This document shows, piece by piece, positions 4,991 to 5,885 of a DNA stretch of 5,885 nt; the first letter of the stretch is position 1; each line of letters begins with the position of its first letter. The DNA is from Aquificaceae bacterium (lineage in GTDB: Bacteria > Aquificota > Aquificia > Aquificales > Aquificaceae), in NCBI GenBank assembly GCA_025057715.1, contig JANWVD010000061.1:1-5885 (forward strand), written 5' to 3'. Under the pieces are notes generated by a model. That model had not been told where the DNA came from. It made no database searches and saw nothing but the letters and a program-made list of their open reading frames with translations. A program made the position numbers and the translations under genes.

Positions 4991-5885
4991 GGGTAAAAGC
5001 CCTCGAAGCGCTTGAAGCTTTTAAGTCCTTGAGGGTTTTCGTAATAGGCGATGTCATGTTAGATAGGTATATTTTTGGAAAGGTCGAAAGAATCTCACCA
5101 GAGGCCCCGGTTCCTATTTTGGAAGTAATTAGCGAAGATTTTCGTCTCGGCGGTGCTGGAAATGTTGCGCTTAATCTAAGAAAGCTTGGCGCGTCGGTTA
5201 CCCTCTTTGGGGCTATTGGAAACGACGAAGCGGGTTTTAAAATCAAAGAGCTTTTAAATCAAAATCAAATTTTGAGTTTTATAACAACAGACCAAAGGCG
5301 CACAACTCAGAAGCTAAGAGCTGTAAGCGTATCTCAGCAGCTCTTAAGGCTTGACTACGAAGATATTATGCCGCTTAGCGATTTAGCCCTAAAGGAGCTT
5401 GAAAACGCTCTTTTAAATTGGGAAGGCGACGGGATTGTTATATCAGATTATTACAAGGGTGTCATCTCTGATAAGGTCATGGCTTTAGCAAAACAGAGAA
5501 ACCTGCCCATTGTAGTAGACCCAAGACCAAAAAACGCCCATCTTTACAAGGGTGTAAGTTTAATGACCCCAAACGAGAAAGAAGCCAAGTCAATCTTTAA
5601 CATCAGCGATTTAGAAAATCTTGGCTGGAAAATAAAGCAGGAGCTAAATCTAAAAGCTCTCATGATTACTCTTGGTCCTAACGGAATAGCGCTTTTTGAG
5701 AAAGACTTCAGGCTCTTCCCAGCAAGGGCGAGGCAAGTCTTTGATGTATCAGGCGCAGGTGATACAGTTTGCGCAGTAGCGAGCCTGTGTCTTTTTTTAA
5801 ATGAGAGTCTGAGCCTTGCTTGCGAGCTTGCAAACCTTGCAGCCGGCATAGTCGTTGGAAAGCTTGGCACTTACGCAATAAGCGC
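4987..5885 (+). CDS. rfaE1: D-glycero-beta-D-manno-heptose-7-phosphate kinase (RfaE1/HldE N-terminal type), 3' end beyond window
   Basis: This PfkB/ribokinase-family enzyme phosphorylates heptose 7-phosphate at C1, a step toward ADP-heptose for the inner core of lipopolysaccharide. From ATG at 4987, 299 codons are open to the window edge. Signatures are IGDVMLDRY (20-28), VERISPEAPVPI (33-44, typical of RfaE), LGGAGNVALNL (54 onward), VVDPRP and LMTPNEKEA in the central part, and the catalytic anion hole GAGD (256-259) with Asp259 as predicted base. The RISPEAPVP block separates it from other sugar kinases of the family. Kinase-only RfaE1 proteins are a little over 300 residues, so only the last part of that domain is missing. 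The window cannot show whether an adenylyltransferase domain follows, as in fused HldE. The ATG overlaps the lysC stop as ATGA, without a good Shine-Dalgarno. It implies an outer membrane with heptose-containing LPS. Confidence 0.93.
   Translation, partial: MRVKALEALEAFKSLRVFVIGDVMLDRYIFGKVERISPEAPVPILEVISEDFRLGGAGNVALNLRKLGASVTLFGAIGNDEAGFKIKELLNQNQILSFITTDQRRTTQKLRAVSVSQQLLRLDYEDIMPLSDLALKELENALLNWEGDGIVISDYYKGVISDKVMALAKQRNLPIVVDPRPKNAHLYKGVSLMTPNEKEAKSIFNISDLENLGWKIKQELNLKALMITLGPNGIALFEKDFRLFPARARQVFDVSGAGDTVCAVASLCLFLNESLSLACELANLAAGIVVGKLGTYAIS

Noticed and set aside
5544..5870. 108-codon minus-strand open frame opposite the heptose kinase
   Set aside because: It is a shadow of the conserved kinase C-terminal half, including the GAGD motif region; there is no independent support.

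Overview
This is a compact, all-housekeeping stretch of a bacterial chromosome, with about 99% of the bases inside genes. The only non-coding gaps are about 22 nt between the tRNA and accA, 18 nt between the tRNA and tadA, and 6 nt between tadA and metG. An ADP-heptose pathway kinase (lipopolysaccharide core) points to a Gram-negative, two-membrane organism. The GH57/DUF3536 glucan enzyme and the short methionyl-tRNA synthetase fit an anaerobe or a deep-branching, possibly thermophilic lineage. I cannot name a genus, and the thermophily is only an inference.

Layout: two units diverge from the 18-nt gap at 1899-1916. Leftward (minus strand) come tRNA-Val(UAC), accA (acetyl-CoA carboxylase carboxyltransferase alpha) and the first 286 residues of a GH57/DUF3536 glycoside hydrolase that runs off the left edge. 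Rightward (plus strand) come tadA (tRNA adenosine deaminase), metG (methionyl-tRNA synthetase), lysC (aspartate kinase) and an rfaE1/hldE-type heptose-7-phosphate kinase that runs off the right edge.

Three of the four junctions between protein genes are ATGA stop/start overlaps and the fourth is 6 nt, so both sets look like tightly coupled operons. The genes do not form one pathway: they cover tRNA modification and charging, aspartate-family amino acids (including methionine), fatty acid synthesis, LPS and storage glucan. They look like a growth-linked housekeeping group.

Most start codons here lack a clear Shine-Dalgarno sequence. tadA begins with GTG placed exactly where a TATAAT box would put +1, which suggests a leaderless mRNA. 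The clearest well-placed ribosome-binding site in the window is inside lysC. It precedes in-frame Met246, where separately translated regulatory beta subunits of alpha2/beta2 aspartokinases begin. I see no mobile element, CRISPR array, prophage, obvious terminator or new system.
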